Source: Halorussus salilacus (GTDB lineage: Archaea; Halobacteriota; Halobacteria; Halobacteriales; Haladaptataceae). Taken from it: DNA of 64,000 bases. The position numbers were made by a program, and so were the translations under genes. The stretch is from assembly GCF_024138125.1 (NCBI RefSeq), contig NZ_CP099993.1:2480001-2544000 (forward strand), in the 5' to 3' direction. The notes beneath the pieces are model-generated. The model saw nothing but the letters and a program-made list of their open reading frames with translations, did no database searches and had not been told where the DNA came from. Below, piece after piece: positions 18,600-25,394 of this stretch (its first letter is position 1; every line of letters begins with the position of its first letter).

Positions 18600-18750
18600 C
18601 GCGACCCTCCCGTCGGTCGGCGTCGGCCGGTCCGTCGTCGCTCCCGCCAGCGTCGTCCCCGCGCTCGCGAACCGCGGCCAGCGCCTCGCGTACGGCGGCC
18701 TCGTCGGCGTCGTACGTGTCGGCGCGCTCGAAGAGGTCGGTCCAGTCCAT
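18586..18750 (-). CDS. 54-aa acidic ORF overlapping the PIN gene
   Basis: Starts ATG 18750 and ends TAA 18586-18588; protein begins MDWTDLFERADTYDADEAAV, an amphipathic helix, and ends in a charged disordered tail. A TATA-like T/A stretch at 18792-18800 lies ~45 bases upstream, which fits its own promoter. It ends 14 bases inside the PIN gene, so translation may be coupled. Either an antitoxin-like partner or a small regulatory peptide; no family recognised. Confidence 0.5.
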   Translation of the reverse strand: MDWTDLFERADTYDADEAAVREALAAVRERGDDAGGSDDGPADADRREGRDGRE

Positions 18751-18791
18751 GCCCGAGGGTGGGGCGCGGGCGGGGAAAAGTCCTCCTGCCT

Positions 18792-18800
18792 CTTTTTATT
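18792..18800 (-). promoter_or_regulatory. TATA-like element before the 54-aa ORF and PIN gene
   Basis: On the minus strand an A/T-only stretch (AATAAAAAG-like) lies ~42-50 bases before ATG 18750 in otherwise GC-rich DNA. It would give a leader of about 20 bases if transcription starts ~25 bases downstream. Confidence 0.4.
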
Positions 18801-18818
18801 CTTTGCCGAAGGCGTCAC

Positions 18819-20633
18819 CTACTCTCCGCCGAAGGCGTCGGTCTCGACGGTCCGCTCGTAGCTCATCTCGTCGAGTTCGACCGTGAACTCCTGCCCGGCG
18901 TACTCGACGACGACGTAGTAGGAGACCGAGACCGTAGAGCGCTCGCCGTTCGAGAGGTGCTCGACCCACCACTCGGGGATGCGGTCGTTCTCCAGATAGC
19001 CCGTGGCCTCGATTCCGCGGGTGGTCTTGCCGGGTATCGTGGTCCCGACCTCGCTCTCGTTGTCGGCCAGCACCACGTCGTTCGCGGTCACGTTGTAGCC
19101 GAACCGCTCGACGGTGAGCGGTTCGGCGCGCTCGTTGGTCACGTCGGCCTCGAAGTCCATCGGACTCCGGTCGGTCGTCGCCTCGCCCCACTCGGACGAC
19201 GCGTTCTGGATGGTCGCTATCCGGTAGCCGCGGAACTCGACGCTCTGTTCTGTGCCGTCGAGCCCTCCGAGCATGTCGGTCTCGAACGTCTGGGTGCTGT
19301 CGGGGAGTTCGACCGGCACCTCGGCGAACCCGAGGTCGGCGGTCACGTCGGACTCGGTCCTCAGAGTCGTCTCCTCGCCCTCGTTGACGTGGGACGCCCA
19401 CCACCGCTGGATGGTCTCGTCGTCGAGCGTGTTCTCGAACTCGAGTTCGTTGCGTCCGGGGTCGAGGACGGCCCGCTGGCCGTCCTCGACCGCGACCACG
19501 TCGTTGAGCGACACCCGGTAATCGGCGTCGAGCGCGAGTTCGCCCAGCGACGACTCGTTGCCGTTGGGGTTGTCCACGACGACTGTCGAGACGAACCGCG
19601 TGCCGTCGTCGGTCGGGGTCCAGTCGCGCTCGACCGACTCGACGGTCGGGGCCTCGAAGTCGAACTCCCCGCCGGAGTCGAGCTCGCGCGTGGTCGCGGT
19701 TCCGCCCCCGAGGATGTCGGTCTCGAAGGCGACGCGCTTGCTCATGAACGGGAGGTCGACCCGCCGGGTCCCGTCGTCTGTCTCGACCTCGGCGAACACC
19801 CGCACGTCGAGGGTGGTCTCCTCGTCGTTTCGCAGGTGGCTGACCCACCACTCGTCGAGTTTGGTGTTGTCGAGCGTGGAGTTCACCCGGATGGCGTCGG
19901 TCGACTCGCCCTCGATTCGGACCGCCTCGTCGGTCGTCCCCTCTGCGACCGTCACGTCGTTCATCGAGACGGTGTAGCCGATGGTGGCGAACTCGATGGC
20001 CTCCTCGTTGGGGTTGGTGACCGTGCCCGAGAACCGGAGGGGGGTCTCCTCGGCGGTCGCCTCGCCCCACGAGGCGTCGGTCTCCTCGACCGTCAGCAGG
20101 GTCCGGTCGCCCGCGGTCACCGACTCGCCCGACTCGCTGTCGAACGACGCGAGCATGTCGGTCTCGAACGTCCGGTCCTGACTCGGCAGGTCCCGCGAGA
20201 GCAGGGGCGCGTCGAGGCTCGGACGGACCGACACCGTGGTCTCCTCGCCGTTGTTGATGTGGCTCGCCCACCACGCGGGTATCTTCCCGTTGTCGATGGC
20301 GGTCCGGAGGTCGACCTCGTTACGGCCGGGCGGGATGGCGAGTCGGCCGCTGTCGCCCGACGCGACCGTCACGTCGTTCATCGCCACGTCGTAGGAGACT
20401 CCCGCGACGCCCGGAATACCGAACCGGTTGGGGTTGTCGACCACGACCCGGGTCTCGATGCCCGTGGTCTCGTTGGTGATCTCGCCCCACTCGTTGTCTA
20501 TCGATTCGACGGTCGGGGCTTCGGGACTCACCACCCCGGTCGCGAGCGCCGCGCCAGCGCCGACGGTCGTGACGACCATCCCGACGACCACCGCGACCGC
20601 AACCTTCCCCAGCGTGCCTTCGAGGAGACTCAC
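18819..20633 (-). CDS. Membrane-anchored protein with four LEA2/WHy repeats
   Basis: 604 residues. One N-terminal membrane helix (about 10-33, 'VAVAVVVGMVVTTVGAGAAL') anchors four tandem ~135-residue domains of the LEA type 2 / WHy kind. The repeats start near residues 41, 185, 330 and 470. Each has an 'xWGE' opening, an 'NP(N)' or 'TN' turn, a 'VxxNDV' strand, an 'EWW(V/A)SHxxNxEET' motif, and ends 'FETD(M/I)LxG'. LEA2 proteins are linked to desiccation and salt stress. The outside location is inferred from the anchor. Confidence 0.85.
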   Translation of the reverse strand: MSLLEGTLGKVAVAVVVGMVVTTVGAGAALATGVVSPEAPTVESIDNEWGEITNETTGIETRVVVDNPNRFGIPGVAGVSYDVAMNDVTVASGDSGRLAIPPGRNEVDLRTAIDNGKIPAWWASHINNGEETTVSVRPSLDAPLLSRDLPSQDRTFETDMLASFDSESGESVTAGDRTLLTVEETDASWGEATAEETPLRFSGTVTNPNEEAIEFATIGYTVSMNDVTVAEGTTDEAVRIEGESTDAIRVNSTLDNTKLDEWWVSHLRNDEETTLDVRVFAEVETDDGTRRVDLPFMSKRVAFETDILGGGTATTRELDSGGEFDFEAPTVESVERDWTPTDDGTRFVSTVVVDNPNGNESSLGELALDADYRVSLNDVVAVEDGQRAVLDPGRNELEFENTLDDETIQRWWASHVNEGEETTLRTESDVTADLGFAEVPVELPDSTQTFETDMLGGLDGTEQSVEFRGYRIATIQNASSEWGEATTDRSPMDFEADVTNERAEPLTVERFGYNVTANDVVLADNESEVGTTIPGKTTRGIEATGYLENDRIPEWWVEHLSNGERSTVSVSYYVVVEYAGQEFTVELDEMSYERTVETDAFGGE

Positions 20634-20757
20634 CGTGCCACCCCGATTCGCCGTTTACGTGCCATGGAGGGGCTTTGCGCGACGACCCGTAAGTAGTTTT
20701 CCCGCCCGGCGCGTCTGGAATTGTCGCCCGAGACGGCCCGGACCGACTGCGTCTCGG

Positions 20758-21594
20758 CTATCGTATCTTCCGGACGTTGCTGATGTCGAAGCCGCCCTCG
20801 TGTATCTCGGTCTCGAAGCGGATGATGTCCTCGGCCTCCAGCCGCGAGAGGACGCCGCGGAACTCTCTGACGAACATCACCCGGTCGCGCTCGCTCCCGC
20901 CGGTCTCCCACTCGAAGGCGATGGTGCCGTCGGCCGCGCCCATCAGGCTCCCCATCTCCTCGGCGGTGAGCGCGTCCTCGTTGACCAGCACCAGGATGAG
21001 GCCGTCCCAGTGCCGGGAGGCCTTCTGGAGGCCCTTGACCAGCAGGGAGATGTCGCTCCAGTCGAGGTGCTCGTCGGGGATGCGCGCGAGGTCGGTCAGC
21101 GAGTCGATCACGACGAGGTTGCCCTGAGCGTGGCGGTTGAAGTACTCGCCGAGCGCCTCCAGTACGTCCCGGCGGTCGCTGCCCTGCCCGAGGTCGGTGA
21201 TGGTCTGAGTCCGGTGGGTGTACCACTCGGTGGGGATGGCCGACAGCTGGAAGTACTCCTTGCTCAGGTCCTCGAAGGTCACCGCCTCGACGCCCGCATC
21301 GACCAGCTCCTGGCTCATGGTGTAGGCGATCTCCCTACGGAGTTCGGCGGCGCTGTCGGTAAAGGAGACGTAGTGTATCTCGTCGGGCACCTCCGCGCGG
21401 TCGTCGACCTCGCCGTAGTGGAGGTCGAACTGCTCGGGGTCGGTGTGGGCGAGTCCGTTGACGGTCGCGCTGGTGAACAGGAACTCCCGGGCACCCGCAC
21501 CGGCCTGCCCCGCCAGCAGGACCACGCTTCCCGGCGGGGCCCCGCCGCCGATGATGTCGTCGAGCCGAGAGACGCCGAAGGGGATTCGGTCCAT
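20758..21594 (-). CDS. RAD55/KaiC-like protein with degenerate Walker A
   Basis: 278 residues with the RecA/KaiC core: N-terminal 'RIPFGVSRLDDIIGGGAPPG', a Walker-B-like 'NLVVIDSLTDLAR' near residue 160. The Walker A position reads 'GQAGAGAREF', so the invariant Lys-Thr/Ser is replaced by Ala-Arg. It therefore may bind ATP poorly or not at all. Similar haloarchaeal proteins are annotated as HTR-like/RAD55 family and thought to act in signalling or protein-DNA assembly. Divergent from the tRNA-Leu gene. Confidence 0.85.
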   Translation of the reverse strand: MDRIPFGVSRLDDIIGGGAPPGSVVLLAGQAGAGAREFLFTSATVNGLAHTDPEQFDLHYGEVDDRAEVPDEIHYVSFTDSAAELRREIAYTMSQELVDAGVEAVTFEDLSKEYFQLSAIPTEWYTHRTQTITDLGQGSDRRDVLEALGEYFNRHAQGNLVVIDSLTDLARIPDEHLDWSDISLLVKGLQKASRHWDGLILVLVNEDALTAEEMGSLMGAADGTIAFEWETGGSERDRVMFVREFRGVLSRLEAEDIIRFETEIHEGGFDISNVRKIR

Positions 21595-21727
21595 GCGCTT
21601 CTCGTTTCGGGCGTCTCGGGCCGGGTGCTTGGCTCTTTCGTCTACGCGGAACCCGGAACGGACCGGCGGTCGACGCGACCTCCCGGACCGAAACCCACTT
21701 CTTGAAGACGCGACAACGTCGACCCGC

Positions 21728-21812
21728 GCGAGGGTTGCCCAGCCTGGCCAACGGCGGCGGGCTTAAGACCCGCTCGTGTAGACGTCCATGGGTTCGAATC
21801 CCATCCCTCGCA
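21728..21812 (+). tRNA. tRNA-Leu (anticodon UAA)
   Basis: 85 bases, class II tRNA. Acceptor arms GCGAGGG (21728-21734) and CCCTCGC (21805-21811), discriminator A at 21812, CCA not encoded. Anticodon loop CTTAAGA with TAA at 21764-21766, the long variable arm expected of tRNA-Leu, and the T-loop GGTTCGAATCC. A T-run follows at 21819-21823. Confidence 0.97.
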
Positions 21813-21817
21813 TACGA

Positions 21818-21868
21818 CCTTTTTATTGCGAGCGAGGGGTCGGCGTCGCCGACCCCTCGCTCGATAAA
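21818..21868 (+). terminator. T-run and 16-bp hairpin after tRNA-Leu
   Basis: Five to six bases after the tRNA there is TTTTTATT, then perfect arms 21829-21844 and 21848-21863 (loop GTC), then ATAAAAA. The first T-run alone is a good archaeal tRNA terminator. The A/T flanks also pair, extending the stem. Confidence 0.6.
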
Positions 21869-21959
21869 AAGCTCGACCAAAAAGCCTGCGCTCGTCCCTT
21901 CGGTCCTCGCTTGGCCCGCTCGCGTCGCTCGCGGTGGGTGACCGAGTGCGCGACCGCGC

Positions 21960-22068
21960 CGCAGACCGCGACCGCACTGCACCGCAGACCGCGACCGCAC
22001 TGCACCGCAGACCGCGACCGCACTGCACCGCAGACCGCGACCGCACTGCACCGCAGACCGCGACCGCA
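21960..22068. repeat. 23-bp tandem repeat, about 4.7 copies
   Basis: Unit CGCAGACCGCGACCGCACTGCAC-like, of 23 bases, is repeated four times without error (21960-21982, 21983-22005, 22006-22028, 22029-22051) and then 17 bases of a fifth (22052-22068). Each unit contains a smaller GACCGC internal repeat. The perfect identity suggests recent expansion. It is not CRISPR: there are no spacers. Confidence 0.95.
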
Positions 22069-22138
22069 GTCGAGTGAGTGACCGAGCGCGAACCGCAGTC
22101 GAAACCCACATCCTCCCGAACCGCCTACTCGACGCCAA

Positions 22139-22672
22139 ATGACAGACGAGACCGTCGACCGAGCGTTCCGACAGCACCCCTCGTTCGAGAAGTCCGGTGA
22201 GGCCGAGTTCGAGTACACCGCGACGCCCTTCGAGGGCGTCGTCACCGTCTCGGATTCGGAAGACGCCGACGACGACGCGACCCGCGAGTACCGCGTGGTC
22301 GTCCGCGCCCCGGTCCTCGACGCGGTGGTCGAGGGCGAGACGGTCGCCGAGGTCGTTCGGTCGGGGTGGTTCGAGACGCTGGAGCGCCGACTCGCCGACG
22401 CCCACACCGTCACCCGAACCGAGAGCGCGAGTCCGCCCGACATTCGCCGAGCGGGCGAGGAGGTGGTCGTCGTGGTGACCTTTGCCCGCGAAGACCCCGA
22501 GTACGCCGCCGAGGACGCTCAGGCGGTCGTCGACTACGTCGAGGGGACGTGGGTGCAGGGCATCATCCCGGGGTACGACTACCGCGAACCCGCCGCGGGG
22601 CTGTTGGAGCGAGCGACCGAGAACTACGACGACGACGGCCAGACCGGGCCCTCGGGCGCGCCGCCGCTCTGA
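22139..22672 (+). CDS. Conserved haloarchaeal protein (DUF5813-like)
   Basis: 177 residues, very acidic, one alpha/beta domain (about residues 1-150) and a short disordered tail. From memory it matches haloarchaeal proteins annotated as DUF5813; no function is known for these. Contains 'EYRVVVRAPVLDAVVEGE' and 'DYVEGTWVQGIIPGYDY'. It is convergent with the small Lrp-like gene downstream, five bases apart. Confidence 0.75.
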   Translation: MTDETVDRAFRQHPSFEKSGEAEFEYTATPFEGVVTVSDSEDADDDATREYRVVVRAPVLDAVVEGETVAEVVRSGWFETLERRLADAHTVTRTESASPPDIRRAGEEVVVVVTFAREDPEYAAEDAQAVVDYVEGTWVQGIIPGYDYREPAAGLLERATENYDDDGQTGPSGAPPL

Positions 22673-22677
22673 GCCGG

Positions 22678-22908
22678 TCAGTCCATCGCGATGTAGGTCT
22701 GTGTGTCCTCGACGCCCTCGACGTTCTGGATGCTGTCGGCCGCGATGGCCTTCACGTCGGCGGGCGACTCGACGTTTACCTTGGCGATGATGTCCACGTC
22801 GCCCGCGACGATGTGGGCGTCGGCCACGCCGTCGATGTCGAGTATCTCGTTCTTGAGCCTGTCCGCCTCGCCCGTGTTCGCCTTTACCATGACGTATGCC
22901 GTGACCAT
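22678..22908 (-). CDS. Stand-alone Lrp/AsnC ligand-binding (RAM) domain protein
   Basis: 76 residues, RAM domain only, with no helix-turn-helix. Core 'DAHIVAGDVDIIAKV' and end 'TQTYIAMD', close to the two other copies in the window. It begins one base after the stop region of a TrkA gene (22910-23614) on the same strand, so both are one transcript. This is the second TrkA gene in the window joined to such a protein, which supports a role in K+ transport control (inference). Confidence 0.87.
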   Translation of the reverse strand: MVTAYVMVKANTGEADRLKNEILDIDGVADAHIVAGDVDIIAKVNVESPADVKAIAADSIQNVEGVEDTQTYIAMD

Positions 22909-22909
22909 G

Positions 22910-23614
22910 TCAGTCGCCTCCTGTGTCTGGGGTCATCTCGGCCGCGTCGTCGCGCGCGGCGTCGCCGACCAGAATCCGGCGCACGTCCTCCAGCACCTCG
23001 AAGTCGGCCAGCACCGCGACCCGGTCGCCGACCCCCAGCGAGTCGTCCGGGAGCGGGATGCCCATCGGCTCGTCGGCCTTGCCGAACGCCAGGACCCGGG
23101 CGTTGGCCGGAATCGAGAGCTCGCTGATGGAGTAGCCCTTGACCGGCGACTCGTCGGTGATGGTGAGTTCGACCACCTGTAGGTTCTGGGCGATGTCGGC
23201 GATGGCGCGGATGTTGCCCCCGAGCAGGGCGTTCTTCGCGCCGATGGCCCCGAGTCGCTCGGGGTAGACCACCTCGTCGACGTCGCTCGCGAACTTCCGG
23301 TAGATGTCCTCGCGGTAGTCCTCGTCGATTCGCAGGACCGTCCGACAGCCGTAGTGTTTCGCGACCATGCACGCCGCGAAGTTGACGTTGAGGTCGCCGG
23401 TCAGCCCGCCGAGCGCGTCGGCGGCTTCGAGGTCGGCCCGCATCAGGACCTCCTCGCTCGCCCCGTCGCCCTCGATGACCTCGAAGTCGTCGTTGCGGGC
23501 GCGCTCGGCCTTGTTGGCGTCGCGCTCGACGAGCACGACCTCGTGGCCTTCCTCGCGGAGGACGCGGGCGGTCCGCAGTCCTACCCGACCTGAACCAATG
23601 ATAACGAATCGCAT
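22910..23614 (-). CDS. TrkA-type K+ channel/transport regulatory protein (single RCK plus TrkA-C)
   Basis: 234 residues. Rossmann motif 'IIGSGRVGLRTARVL' at residues 4-18 (GSGRVG), second strand ending 'VVLVERD', NAD-binding TrkA-N domain to ~135, then TrkA-C ('VVELTITDESPVKGYSISEL' to the end). Half the size of the two-unit TrkA at 9269. The partner channel is not in the neighbourhood. Followed by an Lrp-like gene on the same strand, and a second one diverges from its 5' side. Confidence 0.9.
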   Translation of the reverse strand: MRFVIIGSGRVGLRTARVLREEGHEVVLVERDANKAERARNDDFEVIEGDGASEEVLMRADLEAADALGGLTGDLNVNFAACMVAKHYGCRTVLRIDEDYREDIYRKFASDVDEVVYPERLGAIGAKNALLGGNIRAIADIAQNLQVVELTITDESPVKGYSISELSIPANARVLAFGKADEPMGIPLPDDSLGVGDRVAVLADFEVLEDVRRILVGDAARDDAAEMTPDTGGD

Positions 23615-23697
23615 GGTACTACGTTACGCGGGAGGCCTTGAATAACTTTTCTCCGCCCCAAAGGCTTTTCTCGTGTGGTAGAGAATCACACGGTACG

Positions 23698-23928
23698 ATG
23701 GTTCACGCGTTCGTCATGGTGAAAACCGCCGCAGGCCGGTCCGAGGACCTCATCGACTCGGTCCGCTCGCTCGACCGCATCTCCGAAGCCCACATCGTCG
23801 CGGGCGACTTCGACATCATCGCCGAGGCCGAGGCCGACGAAGTGTACGACGTCCTCCACGCCGCCTCCTCCGACATCTCCGGGATGGAGGGCGTCGCCGA
23901 CACCAAGACCTACATGGCGCTCGACTGA
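23698..23928 (+). CDS. Stand-alone Lrp/AsnC ligand-binding (RAM) domain protein
   Basis: 76 residues from ATG 23698; the open frame begins 60 bases upstream but that part is AT-rich promoter-like DNA. Core 'EAHIVAGDFDIIAEA', end 'TKTYMALD'. It diverges from the TrkA gene, so the 83-base gap holds two promoters. With 10660 and 22678 this makes three such small proteins next to TrkA genes. Confidence 0.87.
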   Translation: MVHAFVMVKTAAGRSEDLIDSVRSLDRISEAHIVAGDFDIIAEAEADEVYDVLHAASSDISGMEGVADTKTYMALD

Positions 23929-23936
23929 GGTCGCCC

Positions 23937-23975
23937 GCGAGCGTCTTCGGACGCGACGCGTCCGAAGACGCTCGC
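23937..23975. terminator. 18-bp perfect hairpin after the Lrp-like gene
   Basis: Arms 23937-23954 and 23958-23975, loop GAC. It follows the stop at 23928 by eight bases and lies before a convergent gene, so it is a likely transcript end. Confidence 0.6.
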
Positions 23976-23980
23976 AGGCG

Positions 23981-24048
23981 TCCGGGCCTCACATGCGTCC
24001 GGGCCTCACATGCGTCCGGGCCTCACATGCGTCCGGGCCTCACATGCG
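23981..24048. repeat. 17-bp tandem repeat, four copies
   Basis: Unit TCCGGGCCTCACATGCG occurs four times head-to-tail with no change (23981, 23998, 24015, 24032), in the gap between a convergent Lrp-like gene and the E1-alpha gene. No spacer, so it is not CRISPR-like. Confidence 0.95.
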
Positions 24049-24067
24049 CCCGGTCCGGTCCCGCCCC

Positions 24068-24101
24068 GGCGCGGCCGAGCGCCGCGGCGCTCGGCCGCGC
24101 C
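24068..24101. terminator. 17-bp-arm perfect palindrome after the E1-alpha gene
   Basis: Arms 24068-24084 and 24085-24101, no loop base. It sits two bases beyond the stop of the minus-strand E1-alpha gene (24104), so it is a plausible transcript end for that strand. Confidence 0.55.
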
Positions 24102-24103
24102 GT

Positions 24104-25180
24104 TCAGTGGTCCAACTCCTGCACGTCGCGGTCGGCGATGAACGAGTCGAGCCACGCCTTCTGTTTCTGGAGGTTCGGGGGGAGGTCGGCGTACACCCGG
24201 TCGAACACGTCGTGGGGGTCGGCGTCCTCGACCGACTCGGCGCGCTCGACCGCCTCGTCGAGTTCGGCGTCGGCCTCCTGCTCGACCTCCGCGACGAACT
24301 CGTCGTCGAGGGCGTCCTGCTCGCGGAGGTACGCCTCGTAGCGGTCGAGGGGGTCTGCGGTCCGCCACTCGGGCAGCTCCCGGCGGGTCTCCTCGTACTG
24401 GCTCGGGTCGTCGCTCGTGGTGTGGGCACCCTGCCGGTACGTCAGGCTCTCGACCAGCACCGGGTCGCCGCTCCGGGCGCTGTCGAGCGCCTCGCTCACG
24501 GTCTCGCGGACCGCGAGGGGGTCGTTGCCGTCGACCTGCACGCCCTCGAAGCCGTAGGCGTCGGCCTTCACCGCGATGGAGTCGCTGGCGGTCTGCTTGT
24601 GGCGGGGGAGGCTGATGGCCCACTCGTTGTTCTCGCAGAAGAAGACCACCGGCGCGTCGAACACGCCAGCGAAGTTCAGCCCCTCGTGGAAGTCGCCCTC
24701 GCTGGTCGCGCCGTCCCCGAAGTAACACAGCGCGGCGGCGTCGGTCGCGTCCCCCTCGCCGCTCTCTTTCACGCTCTTCTCGTAGTTCATCGCCATCCCC
24801 GCGCCCGCGGCGTGGGGTATCTGGGTGGCGATGGGGACCGCCTGCGGGAAGTTGGGCACGTCGTGGCCCGACTCGAACTCCGGGCGGCCCCGCCGGAACA
24901 GGAGGATGTCGCTCATCGGCACGTCGCGGGCGATCTGCATCGCGTTCGACCGGTAGGTCGGGAAGAGCCAGTCCTCCTCGTCGAGCGCCGCGGCCGCGCC
25001 CACCTGCGAGCCCTCCTGTCCCTTGTACGGGGGCCAACTGCTCATCCAGCCCCTGCGCTGGAGCGCCAGCGCGCGCTCGTCGAACGCCCGCGCTCGGACC
25101 ATGTCGCGGTACACCTCGCGCGCCTGCTCGGGAGAGAAGGAGGTCTCCGACAGGTCGCGCTCGCCGATGATGCGGTTCAT
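24104..25180 (-). CDS. Thiamine-pyrophosphate-dependent 2-oxoacid dehydrogenase E1 alpha
   Basis: 358 residues from ATG 25180 (MNRIIGERDLSETSFSPEQA). The TPP/Mg motif begins GDGATSEGDFHE near residue 154 and ends 'FFCENNEWAIS', the GDG-to-NN spacing of the family; 'GQEGSQVGAAAAL' and 'YRSNAMQIARDVP' also fit. This is the E1-alpha of a pyruvate or branched-chain type complex. No E1-beta, E2 or E3 gene lies nearby, so it is a solitary paralogue here and its partner and substrate are unknown. It is divergent from the Bat-like regulator. Confidence 0.9.
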   Translation of the reverse strand: MNRIIGERDLSETSFSPEQAREVYRDMVRARAFDERALALQRRGWMSSWPPYKGQEGSQVGAAAALDEEDWLFPTYRSNAMQIARDVPMSDILLFRRGRPEFESGHDVPNFPQAVPIATQIPHAAGAGMAMNYEKSVKESGEGDATDAAALCYFGDGATSEGDFHEGLNFAGVFDAPVVFFCENNEWAISLPRHKQTASDSIAVKADAYGFEGVQVDGNDPLAVRETVSEALDSARSGDPVLVESLTYRQGAHTTSDDPSQYEETRRELPEWRTADPLDRYEAYLREQDALDDEFVAEVEQEADAELDEAVERAESVEDADPHDVFDRVYADLPPNLQKQKAWLDSFIADRDVQELDH

Positions 25181-25224
25181 GCGAGGCGGCTTCTCCCGCC
25201 CGGCGCATAGTGGTTCCGGAACCG

Positions 25225-25257
25225 GCACGCCGGGGCGACCGCGTCGCCCCGGCGTGC
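25225..25257. repeat. 15-bp-arm palindrome between divergent genes
   Basis: Arms 25225-25239 and 25243-25257, loop CGC. It lies between the starts of the E1-alpha gene (-) and the Bat-like gene (+), so it is not a terminator by position. Could be an operator, but no known protein site is recognised. Confidence 0.8.
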
Positions 25258-25319
25258 GAGAGTGCTCAGCGTGGGAGGGCGCTCGGCGCGAACCCGCGCT
25301 CGACGCGAACCCGGCGTGG

Positions 25320-25354
25320 GGCGACTCCGTCGGAGGGACTCCGACGGAGTCGCC
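25320..25354. repeat. 16-bp-arm palindrome between divergent genes
   Basis: Arms 25320-25335 and 25339-25354, loop GGA. Second of two unrelated perfect palindromes in the same divergent gap. About 40 bases upstream of the Bat-like start. Confidence 0.8.
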
Positions 25355-25394
25355 GTCCCCAACGAACTTGGTTGCGCGCGTCGAACCGCACACG

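Larger units (their letters stand above)
21813..22138. other. Gene-free stretch after tRNA-Leu
   Basis: 326 bases with the terminator hairpin (21818-21868), a skewed CGCT-rich stretch, and the 23-bp tandem repeat array (21960-22068). The open frames here come only from the repeat periodicity and carry no recognisable protein. Confidence 0.7.

Noticed and set aside
18306-20696. Very long open frame (796 aa) on the plus strand
   Set aside because: It is the antisense shadow of the LEA2-repeat gene and neighbours; high GC makes long antisense frames. No family motif, composition is unlike a haloarchaeal protein.
21960-22068. CRISPR array
   Set aside because: Units are directly adjacent, 23 bases long, and without unique spacers; no cas genes nearby.
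23981-24048. CRISPR or att-type repeats
   Set aside because: Four identical 17-bp units with no spacers, and no integrase.
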